From contig NC_081414.1 of the NCBI RefSeq assembly GCF_030272615.1, positions 761,201,148-761,265,147 on the forward strand: DNA of 64,000 bases, given 5' to 3'. Of the stretch, positions 12,575-23,725 are shown piece after piece. The notes beneath the pieces were generated by a model that made no database searches, was not told the origin of the DNA, and worked only from the letters and a program-made list of their open reading frames with translations. Source of the DNA: Cryptomeria japonica. Its lineage: Eukaryota; Streptophyta; Pinopsida; Cupressales; Cupressaceae. The first letter of the stretch is position 1. Every line of letters begins with the position of its first letter. Made by a program: the position numbers and the translations under genes.

Positions 12575-13855
12575 ATGCCTAATATCGGATCTTTCCTTTT
12601 GGAGTTCGATGTCTTTGATAAGGAATTCTCAAAGGATGATTTTGATATGTTGAATGAAGTCTTGGATGACTTCCTTGAAGCACCTTCTCTTGAAAGAAAT
12701 GTAAAGGGTGAGTCATCCTCCACAACATCCTCATGCGAAAATGAAGGGTCTGTGAATGTCATTGTTGTCTCTGTGATCCTACAAAGGCCCAAGAGACCTT
12801 ACATCCATGTGACAACGGCAAGTCCTTCTCCTAAGAGAGTTAAGTCCATTAATGGAAAACCTTTCAAAGGAGAAGCTTCTGATTTATACACTAGATTCAT
12901 GCAATCCAAACAACCATACTATAACACTATTACTTACACATATAACACTTGGAATTACAAACAAGTTCCTAAACCACCTCAAAATTTTCTACCTCCTTCT
13001 CAACCTGTCCTTCCTAAGGAACCTTTGCCAGTGGACAAGCAACCAAGTGATTATGATCTTATCGAGCAAATTAAGGTTACTCCAACTAAGATCTCACTGT
13101 GGGATTTGCTTCAAATTGTCCCGATGTATCAAGGTATGATACAAGAATCTTTGCAAAATATTTTGCTACCTTCCTCTGTGAGATTGGATGATGTGAATGC
13201 GCTAATGGAACATATTTGTGCAGATTCGCCGAATATTACCTTTTATCTGCATGAACTCCGGCCTCCTGAAGTGAGGAATTTAGTATATCCATTAATGTTC
13301 ATTATTCATGTGAATGTCGTTGGTATTAGATGAACGCTTGTTGACACAGGTTCAACATTGAATGTTTATGGTATAGACTTGTTACCAAAGATCAAGGTGG
13401 ACCTAAATTCTTTGGCAACCTCCTCCTTGTTCATCTAAGGTTTCAATAATAGTGGTAACACCCCTATAGAGACTGTCATTCTATCCTTGAAGGTTGGACC
13501 GGTCACTATTCCAACCCTTGTGCAAATTATGTCAGGCCCTCTATCATACAATCTTCTTCTATGCAGACCATGGCTACATACTTTGGGAGTTGTTTCATCT
13601 ATACTCCATGGATCTGTGAAGTTTGTGGCTAATAATCAGGTTGTCACAGTTAAGGCTGATCCTGAGGCTATGCAGTTATGTCAAATAGTTGTGGTCGGTC
13701 AAGCTTTTGTTACACCTTCCTTTCAAATCTATGTACCCTCTTTGTCTTCTTCAATTGCAACCTCTGCTTCTACCTCATCCCCTAAAAAGGAAGAGCGTGA
13801 GAAGGAAAATTTTTCTAAGGAAGTCATTAAAAAGGAGACATCACCTAAGAAGTAG
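12575..13855 (+). pseudogene. Gypsy gag remnant and aspartic protease
   Basis: A single frame runs from 12,575 with in-frame stops at 13,331-13,333, near 13,437 and at 13,853-13,855. The first 252 codons begin almost at the PBS and have no recognisable capsid domain or CCHC knuckle; their end resembles the linker just before protease in Tat polyproteins (KISLWDLLQ, LRPPEVRNLVYPL). Right after the first stop comes the retropepsin active site LVDTGSTLNV, followed by the flap region and LLLCRPWLHTLG, equivalent to the conserved LLGRPWIH. Gag has probably suffered a large internal deletion, since about 20 bp between PBS and first ATG is unusually short. Confidence 0.7.
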
Positions 13856-14857
13856 GATTCTTCAAAAGAAAAATCCCCCAAGGTGGATACTCCTAAGGTG
13901 AAAAAGTTGGAGTCTACACCTGTAAAACCTTCCCCGACTAAATCACCTTTGAACATAAATGCATACTTGGGCGACATTTGGGGTTGTTTGGACTTCACCG
14001 ACTCTCATGTTTGTGAGTACAAAGTGGATCTTGTCCACTTAAGCTTTCCTAAGATTGCATTCACCTTGGCTACAAAAGATGATTATGCATCTATAAAGCC
14101 AGGTGATTCCTATCATGTTGATCATCTTTTCTATACGAAAGCACCATCATCCAAAGAATTTCAAAACATCTATGGTCCTGGATACAAGCTGGTGTCTCAG
14201 CTTGGATATGTTGGGAAGGGTTGTGGACCTAATGAACAAGGTATTTGGATTCGTCTGGAAACCGAACCTTGTCACCACAAAACTGGACTAGGATACCATC
14301 ACACGGGTCGAAAGGTGAAACCATGGTTAACTTTTAACATGATTTCAATTGATCCCCCTCCTTTAAAGCTTGTTCATCTGGAACTCATTGACATTGATGT
14401 ATCACCTAATTAAATTCCCTTGGATCTTTTCCCTTCAGAAGAATCCTTGAAGGAATTTCTAGGTGCATACGATGGGCTCCCCCCTTATCATCATAAACGT
14501 TGATTTCCATAATGTTGGAATTCTCAGGTGTATTTTGGAGAATCCATTCCGTGTGGGGCATCTATGTCTTGCAATGGAGAACAAATGCCTATCCCTCATC
14601 CGGAAGACCGTAGTGTGCTCCTTAGTGGAGAAACTACTGACATCATCATGAGCGATAAGGCTCTCGACAAGGTCATAAAAGTGGGAAAATGCTTATCTTC
14701 CAAAGAATTCAAAGAATATTCTAATTTGTTACATCAATTCCCTGACATCTTTGCTTGGTCTTACGAGGAGATGCCTGGCTTCGATGAGTCCATTGTGGTA
14801 CACAACATTGTGCTTATTCTTGATGCTAAGACGGTGAAGCAAAGATTTGAAAGATGA
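13856..14857 (+). pseudogene. Gypsy polyprotein linker with G-patch, leading into RT
   Basis: This continues the protease frame after a stop. A lysine/proline-rich spacer is followed by a G-patch-like stretch around 14,180-14,300 (YGPGYKLVSQLGYVGKGCG, then HHKTGLGYHH), a small RNA-binding module known between protease and RT in Tat elements and near protease in some retroviruses. A stop at 14,411-14,413 and others follow. The frame ending at 14,857 (EYSNLLHQFPDIFAWSYEEMPG) is the classical N-terminal lead-in of Gypsy reverse transcriptase. Confidence 0.65.
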
Positions 14858-15915
14858 ATCCTAAGGTGGCTTTATTAGTCAAGGTCGAGATAGAGAAGCC
14901 CCTAAAAGCTGGCTTTATCCCCCCATCGACTATTCACCCTGGATCTCGAACATTGTCCCAATAAAAAAACCTGATGGTCGTATCTATATTTGCATTAATT
15001 TTCAAGATGTGAACAAAGCTTCCCTCAAGGATGACTTTCATCTCCTGAATATCGATATGATTGTGGATTCAACCGTGGGGTATTATTTTCTCTCATTCAT
15101 GGATGACTTCTTAGGTTATAACCAGATCTATATTAACCCAGAAGCTCAATATAAAACCGCCTTTACAACCCCAAGGGGAACCTTTTTCTATGTCATCATG
15201 CCATTTGGGTTGAAGAACGCAAGAGCGACCTATCAACAAGCTATGACCTAAGTGATATTCCATGATTTCATCCATTAAGGTCTTAGAAGACTATGTCGAT
15301 GAAATCTTGGTAAAAGCTTTAGTACGTGAAATGCACACTGAAAATCTTCGTCTGGTATTTGAAAGACTTCGGTTGTATAAAATGAGACTGAATCCTCTTA
15401 AGTGTGTCTTCAGTGTTGATGTCGGGAAGCTTCTAGGATTCACTATCTTCTACCGAGGAATCAAAATAGACACGAATAAGATTTGTTCTATTGTGAACAT
15501 TCCTCCACCTAAGAATATCTCTCAGCTTTGTAGTCTGTAGGGGAAAAACTAGGCCATTTGTCGGTTCATGGCGCAATTGGCTGATCGTACCCTTCCTTTC
15601 ATGTGATTGTTGAAGAAAGATACCCGCTTCAAATGGAATGAAGAATGTCAAAAATAATTTGATTCCATTAAGGATTAACTAGCTAATCCTCCTATCCTAA
15701 TGTCGTCTATGTCTAATAAACTTTTCTTCCTATATATTTCAGCCTCATCTCATGCTTTAGCATCATTATTAGCCCAACACGATGACGAGGGTCGGGAAAG
15801 AGCAGTCTATTACATCATCTACACTTTGATAGATTATGAAACCCAATATTCTGTTGTGGAAAAATAGTGCTTAGCTCTTGTCTTTGCGACTCAAAATCTA
15901 AGACACTATATCCTC
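14858..15915 (+). pseudogene. Gypsy reverse transcriptase and first part of RNase H
   Basis: The reading is split over several frames. Recognisable RT blocks are a palm/finger segment around 14,940-15,040 (NIVPIKKPDGRIYICINF), FTTPRGTFFYVIMPFGLKN (about 15,160-15,220), ATYQQAMT, and the catalytic box at 15,295-15,305, which reads YVDE where YVDD is expected, so the second catalytic aspartate is replaced. RNase H follows from about 15,700 (SASSHALASLLAQ, YSVVEK, LRHYIL). The RNase H frame is cut at 15,915 by the nested insertion and resumes at 23,566. At least five stops or frameshifts are visible. Confidence 0.8.
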
Positions 15916-16945
15916 TGTTGGTGTCTGATAAACAGGTTTACACTACGGGAGGCAGGAACCAAGTTGATTCCTCAAAATACCTATGGAAAGACACTTCCAA
16001 CTATCAATATCCTTCAGACTTGGACCAACTTCGACAAGGATCTACAAATCCTTCTGCACTTTGGGTTCTGCAAGACCTGGGAGGGTGATCCCTTTGCCAA
16101 TTTGTGATCTCTATGCCATACTCACAAATTACGCATAAAACAAGGAAGATAATATCATGTAAAGGCTCGACAGAAAAGGGGAATGCTCAGGAAAGGGAAA
16201 TTCCTCAATGATCCTCAACCAATTTGGAGCATGAGATGATTATGTGTACTTAGCAACATACATGAAAATAAAAATATTCTAATATTCAACAAATTATAGC
16301 AAATTGTTGGTGATTTCAAACAGAAAATCGACACTAAGACATTTGCAAGCTACAATCAGTGCCTTACTCCATTGGGTACATTAATTCATACTACATAAAA
16401 TGAATTCTGATAGGAATTTATCTAACAACATATAGATCTAAGATAGTATTGCCCTTTTTTACACCACATTTGCAACCCCAACCCAAAACTACTTATCAAA
16501 ATCCCCGCAATATCCCTACCACTCTGCAATTATACTCAAGCATTTAATTGGCCCCTTAGACCAAAGCATGAATAGAAAATACATACACCAAAACACTACA
16601 ATGAATGAGAAATCCTTGATGTTATTCATTCAAAATATGGTAGAATAATACACTAGAGAGAAATGGATTTGAATTATATTTCTATTGAATAATTTAGTTG
16701 TCTTTGTCAAAATACAATTTACACTTAACTCCTTCAAGTACCTACAGAAAACCAGATACAAGACTCTTTCTATTTGCTCTACAAACAACTTTACAATTTG
16801 CTCGTTTCACCTAGACTTTTCTATTGGAACCAAAAATTCGGAACACTCAAGGGACCAAAATCGGAACCCTGTCTCATAGCCCTGAATTCACTTTTATAAA
16901 AAACAATGGAGCTAACAAGCTTTAGGCCAGAGGAGACACCTATCA

Positions 16946-17036
16946 TCTAAAAATGATCACATACAACTACATTTTGTTACAGAAATATTCCATCCTTAAA
17001 TTCCTTCATTCAAGATCAAAATCTACGGCTGCCTCT
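16946..17036. other. 3' flank of the minus-strand pseudogene
   Basis: Together with 15,916-16,945 this is about 1.1 kb of AT-rich DNA between the left end of the insertion and the stop codon of the long minus-strand reading frame. No coding remnant or repeat partner was identified in it. Confidence 0.4.
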
Positions 17037-20000
17037 CTAAAACTCATGATGAATTTTACCGCCATCGCTATTGTTCCGGTTCAAATGATATCTGCCACTA
17101 GAAGACAAAAAATAATTATACCAAATTGTTAACAACCTTTGTTCATCATTCATATACATCCTACTCCGTCCATTGTACTCTTCATCAGATGGCCATTCAA
17201 AACTCATGACTTCATCAACTTTAGTTTTGTATGGAGTGTATTTAACGACTACTTGATTTGCCTCTCTTTCAAAAGATTCAAAAAATGACCTTGTAGCAAT
17301 TATTTTGTCCATGCTATCCTCCAGCATATCCATGTTCATCCCTTCATATATTAACTCTACCTGGGTACTGATGACTCTCTCTGCCTCCTCCTTCCAAAAT
17401 TGTAGAGGCTTGATTGCCCCATATTCATCCATAATATTTGGAAAAAGAGTTTCATTCAACTCACAAAATTTTTTCATCAATTCTCTTACCTTTCTTTCTA
17501 TATTTTCTAGCCAAATTTGGGCCTCCTGCATTGATTTTACCAACAAATATGTTGGTTGGAGTGCATGTGGCCTTTCAACATGATACTTAAAATCCATAAA
17601 CATTATTCTGAGCTCATTTCCCCTTTGCAACCATTTTGTGAACAAAGGGATTGTCACTTCTTTATCATCATCAAATTTTTGAATAACATTAAATAATAAA
17701 GAATACAAGGCATGAATGCTATTGAGTCTACTATCAACCTTTTCATTTAAATTCTTTGGCACTGAGCTAACTATTTCCTTTTGCTGCTTGATTGATTGAT
17801 GTTTTGATTCTTTCAACTTATTTTCTAATTCAACAATCTTCTCCAAAAGTTGAGATTGAGTTGGATCAGTAGATCTAGTGGCTTCAGGCTTATCATCATC
17901 ATATGGGACTAATGATATACTGGGGATACCAACATTGATGTTAGGTTGAACTGCTTCTTCTTCATGGATAACAGGTGATGACCTAGATGTTGATGGCGGT
18001 GATGTCCCTATAAGTGTAGAGGAGGAGACCTTTATATGTCCTTGCTCAAGGAGTTGCACTCTCGTTTGCAACTCCACACACCTCTGTTGAGCTGCATTGT
18101 AATCATTGAAAATCTTATCAAATTTCCTCATTAACTCTTCCTTTTCCAAAGCTTCTCTTTTTGAAGTTTCATGAGCTAATTTAGCAATGTCAACATTCAA
18201 CTTTGTAGCCTCCACACTTGATGTGTCAGATTCTCTCTTTACAATAAGGCCTCCCCTTAAGTTGGGGTTTAAGTCACTAATGTTAGGTTTTCTAGGTCCT
18301 TCCTCTAATGCCCATATTGCCAAGGTTGCATAATCATCTACAAAATCTGATCCTTTCAATGCCAACCTTGCTTCCTCCTCGAAACTAAATTAGTGGCCTT
18401 TTGATTTCCTAATAGCATCAAAGGCCACTACATATGCTATGTCCCATTCTGGTAAAATTAGAGCTCTAGCCTGACTTATAATCATCCTTCCCTTGTCTAT
18501 AATGATTCTCTTGAATTCTTTCATCATTCCATTCTCGACCTCTTCCTGATTTTCTTGATCAAACCTATTTGGCCTTTAGGCCTTTTTCTCAACACTTCTC
18601 CTTTTGTATTCTTCAATTTTCATCTTCCATACTAATTCCAGGGCTTCTCACAAAAGTATCATCTTCAAGAAACCTATCACATGCCTCCTTCCTTGCATCC
18701 CTGAAAGCTTTACCCTGAATGTCTAAAGGAGTAAGATACAACTCCAAATTAGGGGGCAAAAGAAGAATACCAATTTTCATTTCTACACTTGTTGCTACAA
18801 ACGTATCTTCCTCCATTTGTTCTTCATCCTTCCTTATGGGTGAAAAGGGCACGGGTGGTGGCAAAGGACTTCTATCTGAGTCTTCAAGATCAATGATCTT
18901 GACTCCTTTAAAAGGTTTGATTTGCATCTTTGGGGAAGACTCTATCTTCATTATCCTTTTACCTTTTTTCCTCACTAACCCTCCACTGTCATTGTTGCTC
19001 TCTTCTTCATCACTTGTTTCTTCTCTTGCTCTCCTTTGAGAAGACTCATAAACATGTCTCTTTTCTATCATGTCATTTGTTCTTTAAGGCAAAGGAGGTC
19101 ATGAGCTTGACTATTGCATCCCCTTTTGATGAATCAAAAATGATCCCTCCATAGTGATGGGTGTTGGACGATGTACATCCCTTCTTTCAACTTGTCGGCC
19201 ATGAACTTTTTCAAGTTTGGCCTTCTTCTCCTTCAATGCAAGCTTCAACTCATCAAAATCGTTCATAACAAAATCGACTTTAGCACAAAATGGAGTAAAA
19301 TATCTTGTTGGATCATAGCTTGGATCCATTTTCTGAATTGCGGCCCATAACTTCCTAAAAAATTATCCATTTCTCTTTCCTCACTCCTGAGTCGTGGAAT
19401 CAAACTCATTTATAATTATATCCTCAGGAAATTTATTCTCATGAGGCAATAAACCTCCTTTTATTCTTGTCTTGAAAATGATGTAAAACCCCTCTGGGTC
19501 ACTGTGTCTAGCTATGCTCACCCCTAAATGATATGGTGCAAAGAATTTGTCAAAATGCTGATATCCTCCTTTCAAAATCACAAAACATGGGATGATAGTA
19601 TAATCAGGGAAAATTGTTCCTTTTCCTTTTCCCTTTAATTCCTTATAATGAATGCACCTTATTTGTCACATTACTTCAGCAAAACCCATTCTCAAAGGAA
19701 CATTAAAAGGAAATAAATGTGGTTGACCAGAAAAACCATAGATTCTAATAACAGTGCTAACAGGATAAGGGATGAAATCCCCCCAATTGTGCTCAATCCT
19801 CACAAGTGGCAACCTCTCTTTAGGCCTTAGAAAATCATACAACTCCTTGGGGATCTTTGTTGGGTGGGTTCATTGTCAACCTTTGTCTCAACTTAGAAGA
19901 AAATTTGTTATCAAATCTCACAAAACTAGCCTCCTGTTTGTCCCAAGACATATCTGTGCTCCAAAGCTGCATTGGAATTTCCTTATTGTCAATTGTCCTC

Positions 20001-20878
20001 TTGAGGTTCATAGTACATTCAAAGTAATTTGTGTTCCTATACATGAACATGTGCATGAGCAAGGAATACCAGTAGAATTTAGCACCAGCCACTTCATTTT
20101 TAATATCCTGTAACCCCTCATGAATCTTATCTTCAAGGTATGGGGTGAACTAAAAAACCACTGTATAACCTAGATGTTGAATTTGCATAGCCATATACAT
20201 GAAATTAGGTGGAATAACTACAATTGGATTAAAACCCAAAATCTGACATAGAGAGAAAAAGGTAGCCTGAAAATAAGGAGCAAAAGAACCAATAGGGAAT
20301 GGCTCCTCTGAACTAGGGCCAATGTAATATATTGTATCTCCTGCTCTATCCAAATGCATTGGAAGAAAATTACTTCTAATGAAATCCTTCATTTTATAAT
20401 ACTCTTCCCTTAACTCATTTAAATCTACTTGCACCAAGTTAGCAGATGGTTCATATAAGTCAAAAATCTCCTGGAATTCTTCTCTTCTAATTGTCAGCAG
20501 AGTTTCTCCTTCATTTCCCCTTACAACCCTAAAGACAAGGTCATATTTATTTGCAACACCCTTAAGAAGGTCGACATCCATGAACACACTCAACACCACC
20601 AATTTACCTGAATCATATTGCCAGGGACTTGAGAGTGGGGAATGTAAGTTTCTTTGTCCATACCATAATTTGAACATCTCTAACCCAGTCATTGTTATCC
20701 TAGTATCCGCCAATCGATATGCTTTATCAATTAACCCTTCTCCTAGAGTTTTTCCAAGAAAAAATGTATGCCCTTGGTATCTATCATTTGTTGAGGGCTT
20801 CAATTGGTCCAAGAAATCATCATAAAGATTCCTCTTCAGATATTCAGTCTGGCCTGACTGTTTTGGTGAGGGAGCCAT
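17037..20878 (-). pseudogene. Long decayed minus-strand gene, family unknown
   Basis: Consecutive minus-strand open segments run 20,878-20,150 (242 codons), 20,149-19,835, 19,581-19,381, 19,329-19,111, 19,071-18,613 and 18,365-17,037 (442 codons). They lie in three frames, so at least two frameshifts and several stops break what was about 1,280 codons. The ATG at 20,878 is preceded by AACCCTAG, typical of plant leaders. The N-terminal part is globular with no motif I recognise. The middle is acidic and serine-rich with a basic KKGKR patch. The last 442 codons carry two predicted coiled coils (near their residues 70-115 and 170-200) and a helical end. No zinc knuckle, protease, polymerase or transposase motif is visible. 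It could be a captured host gene or the structural protein of the inserted element. Confidence 0.55.
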
Positions 20879-21007
20879 CTTTTGAACTAGGGTTTTCTAC
20901 TACAACCTCAAATTGGGAATGAAAAGACTAGGGCTAACACAAGATTTAAATTACAACATCAATTCAAGCAAATTTCACCTTTCTCTATTTAGCTTCTAAC
21001 CCTAGAA
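20879..21007 (-). other. 5' leader of the minus-strand pseudogene
   Basis: Read on the minus strand, this segment is TC-rich, contains two AACCCTA telo-box-like motifs, and lies directly upstream of the ATG at 20,878. It resembles a normal plant 5' UTR. The tandem duplication starts just beyond it. Confidence 0.35.
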
Positions 21008-22363
21008 CAAAACAGATGAAAAGCTCAGACGAACAAACTGCTTTGATTACACCAGAGGGATAGCAATTTTTGTGTTGCAAGAAACCGTCTGAATCTTCTT
21101 TAGTCGCAAGGATGTCCTTTGAAATGCTATAAATCTCTTTATGAATCAAAAATAGCTTTGAGAGTTCTTTTATTATCACCTGGAATGAAATGTCAATGTC
21201 TCATATGCCATTATTACTCGCACGAGTGAAATGACAACTCTAACTTGCATTTGAAAAGTTTAAAACCTGACCGTCGATCATCTTTCACACTGACAAATCT
21301 CACGGACCAAACCAGTCGATCTTACATTGACCCTCCAATGTGGCAAGTGGGTCCACCCTTAGCATGATGTAGTATATCCAACTCATCACTTATTTCTCCA
21401 CTTTCAGTGACCCCACCATCGGATTTCCTTGGCCCACCTTGGACACATGGCATCATCTCATGATGTCGCGGTCCATAATCTCCTTGCATCTCTTGATCAC
21501 GGGGTTACAAAAACTGTTGGATCTGCTCTCTATTTACTTTCCAACCGCATAAATCACTTAACAATGGCCACTAACTCTCGAGCACTTCTTGGACCAAGAT
21601 TAAAACATCATCATTCAATATAAGCACGTGCAGAAACATACATCCTTAGTAACTCAGGTTTTACCTGTTGGGAACCGGTAATATCAAAGGTTTGAAAGGT
21701 CAAACCATCGGCTCACCCTTCTCAGTTGAGGACATGTGGCATCATCTCGTGATTCCACGGTCTTTATCTTCCTTGCACCTTTGACCACAGGGAAGCGCGG
21801 ACCATCAAATCTATCCTGCCTTTATCCACCGATCGAAGTATTAAAAATATTAGACTTAGGAAAACTTATAAGCGCGGGGATAAATATTAAAAGGGACCGA
21901 CCATAGGGAAATTTTTCGTGCAACTTAGGAAAAACCATAGAGGGACCAGTCGAACACAATTTAACACTTAGGAATTACAATGGCCCCGCCAACTGTAATC
22001 GACCCTTGGCTTAAATGGAAAAGGTAATGATGAAAAATAACAAGCTTAGGGTTTTTCTTTTACAAGACTTAATCAGAAATCACAACCCCTAAAACCCAAA
22101 ACCTTGAAACTTTGATAGAGGGCAAGATGAATCCAAAAAAAACCAAAATTTACCCAGTGACCAAAATTTTGAAAAACATAATTTTTGGTCCTATCATCCT
22201 CCATGCAAAAATGCGGGTCATTGCTAAAAAAGATATCCTTAAGAACCTCTTTGCAAAGTCTGATCTATCAGGAAGGTTGGCCAAGTGGATGATGTTTCTC
22301 TTTGAGTTTTACCTACACTTCATAACTCAAAATTCAATCAAAGGGCATGTCATTGTCGATCAA
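21008..22363. repeat. Tandem duplication, unit 1 (about 1.36 kb)
   Basis: It is homologous to 22,372-23,725. The unit begins CAAAACAGATGAAAAGCTCAG, holds the presumed upstream region of the minus-strand gene, crosses the right end of the insertion (CCTATCA at 22,190-22,196 followed by TCCTC), and ends inside a copy of Gypsy RNase H (22,112-22,363). The duplication therefore postdates the insertion. It joins RNase H sequence back to the start of the unit at the CAAAACAGATG boundary. Confidence 0.8.
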
Positions 22364-22371
22364 TTTAGCTC

Positions 22372-23725
22372 CAAAACAGATGAAAAAGCTCAGATGAACT
22401 TACTGCTTTGATTACACTAGATGGATAGCAATTTTTGTGTTGCAAGAAACAGTCTCAATCTTCTTCAGCTGCAGGGATGTCCTTTGAAATGCTATAAATC
22501 TCTTTATGAAACAAAAATAGCTTTGAGAGTTCTTTTATTATCACCTGCAATGAAACGCCAATGTTTCATTCACCATTATTATTCAAGTGAGTGAAATAAT
22601 AGCTCTAACTTGCATTTGAAAAGTTTAAAACCCGATCATCGATCATCTTTCACGTTGACAAATCTCACAGACCAAACCAGTCAATCGGACGTTGACCCTC
22701 CAATGTGGCAAGCGGGTCCACCCTTAGCATGATGTGGTATATCCAACTCATCGCTTATTTCTCCACTTTTAGTGACCCCACCATCGGCTTTCCTTGGCCT
22801 ACCTTGGACACGTGGCATCATCTTGTGATGTAGCGGTCCATAATCTCCTCGCATCTCTTGATCACGGGTTTACAAAAACCGTTGGATCTACTCTTTATTT
22901 ACTTTCCAACCGCAACAATCACTTAACAATGGCCACTAACTCCTGAGCACTTCTTGGACCAAGATTAAAACATCATCGTTCAATATAAGCACGTGCAGAA
23001 ACATACATCCTTAGTAACTCGGGTTTTACCTGCTGGGACCCGGTAACATCAAAGGTTTCAAAGGTCAAACCATCAACTCACCCTTCTCTGTCGAGGACAC
23101 GTGGCATCATCTTGTGATGTCGTGGTCTTTATCTTCCTTGCACCTTTGACCATGAGGAAGCGCGGGCCATAAATCTATCATGCCTTTATCCACCGACTGA
23201 AGTATTAAAAATATTAGACTTAGGAAAACTTATAAGCACGTGAATAAATATTAAAAGGGACCGACCATAGGGAAATTTTTCGTGCAACTTAGGAAAAACC
23301 ATAAAGGGACCAGTCAAACACAACTTAACCCTTAGGAATTACAATGGCCCCGCCAACGGTAACCGACCCTTGGCTTAAGTGGAAGAGGTAATGATGGAAA
23401 ATAAAAGGCTTAGGGTTTTTCTTTTACAAGACTTAATCAGAAATCACAACCTCTAAAACCCAAAACCTTGAAACTTTGATAGAGGGCAAGATAAATCCAG
23501 AAAAAACCAAAATTTACCCAGTGACCAAAATTTTGCAAAACATAATTTTAGGTCCTATCATCCTCCATGTAGAAACATGGGTCATTGCTAAAAATGATAT
23601 CCTTAAGAACCTCTTTGCAAAGTCTGATCTCTCAAGAAGGTTGGCCAAGTGGGTGATGTTGCTCGCTGAGTTTGACCTACACTTCATAACTCAAAATTCA
23701 ATCAAAGGGTAGGTCATTGTCAATC
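22372..23725. repeat. Tandem duplication, unit 2 (about 1.35 kb)
   Basis: This unit is collinear with unit 1 with scattered substitutions and small indels. Its right part continues into the remainder of RNase H and then into the second RNase H and integrase, so it is the copy physically joined to the rest of the Gypsy pol region. It contains better-preserved versions of the repeated GACACGTGGCATCATC module (22,807 and 23,096) than unit 1. Confidence 0.8.

Larger units (their letters stand above)
15916..23560. mobile_element. Precise 7.6 kb insertion inside Gypsy RNase H (unclassified)
   Basis: Host RNase H codons are contiguous and in frame when 15,916-23,560 is left out. The pentanucleotide TCCTC flanks it on both sides (15,911-15,915; 23,561-23,565). 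The inserted DNA starts TGTTGGTGTC and ends CCTATCA, i.e. TG...CA with a 5-bp TSD, as for an LTR retroelement. However, I see no terminal direct repeats: the left kilobase (15,916-16,945) and the right kilobase (22,546-23,560) do not resemble each other. Inside are a long minus-strand pseudogene (17,037-20,878) and a tandem duplication (21,008-23,725) that includes the right junction. The element may be a rearranged non-autonomous LTR element or an unrecognised class. Confidence 0.7.

Noticed and set aside
15916-23560. Ordinary LTR retrotransposon with terminal segments 15,916-16,945 and 22,546-23,560 as LTRs
   Set aside because: The lengths are similar and both have TG/CA-compatible ends, but the sequences do not match in either orientation by eye.
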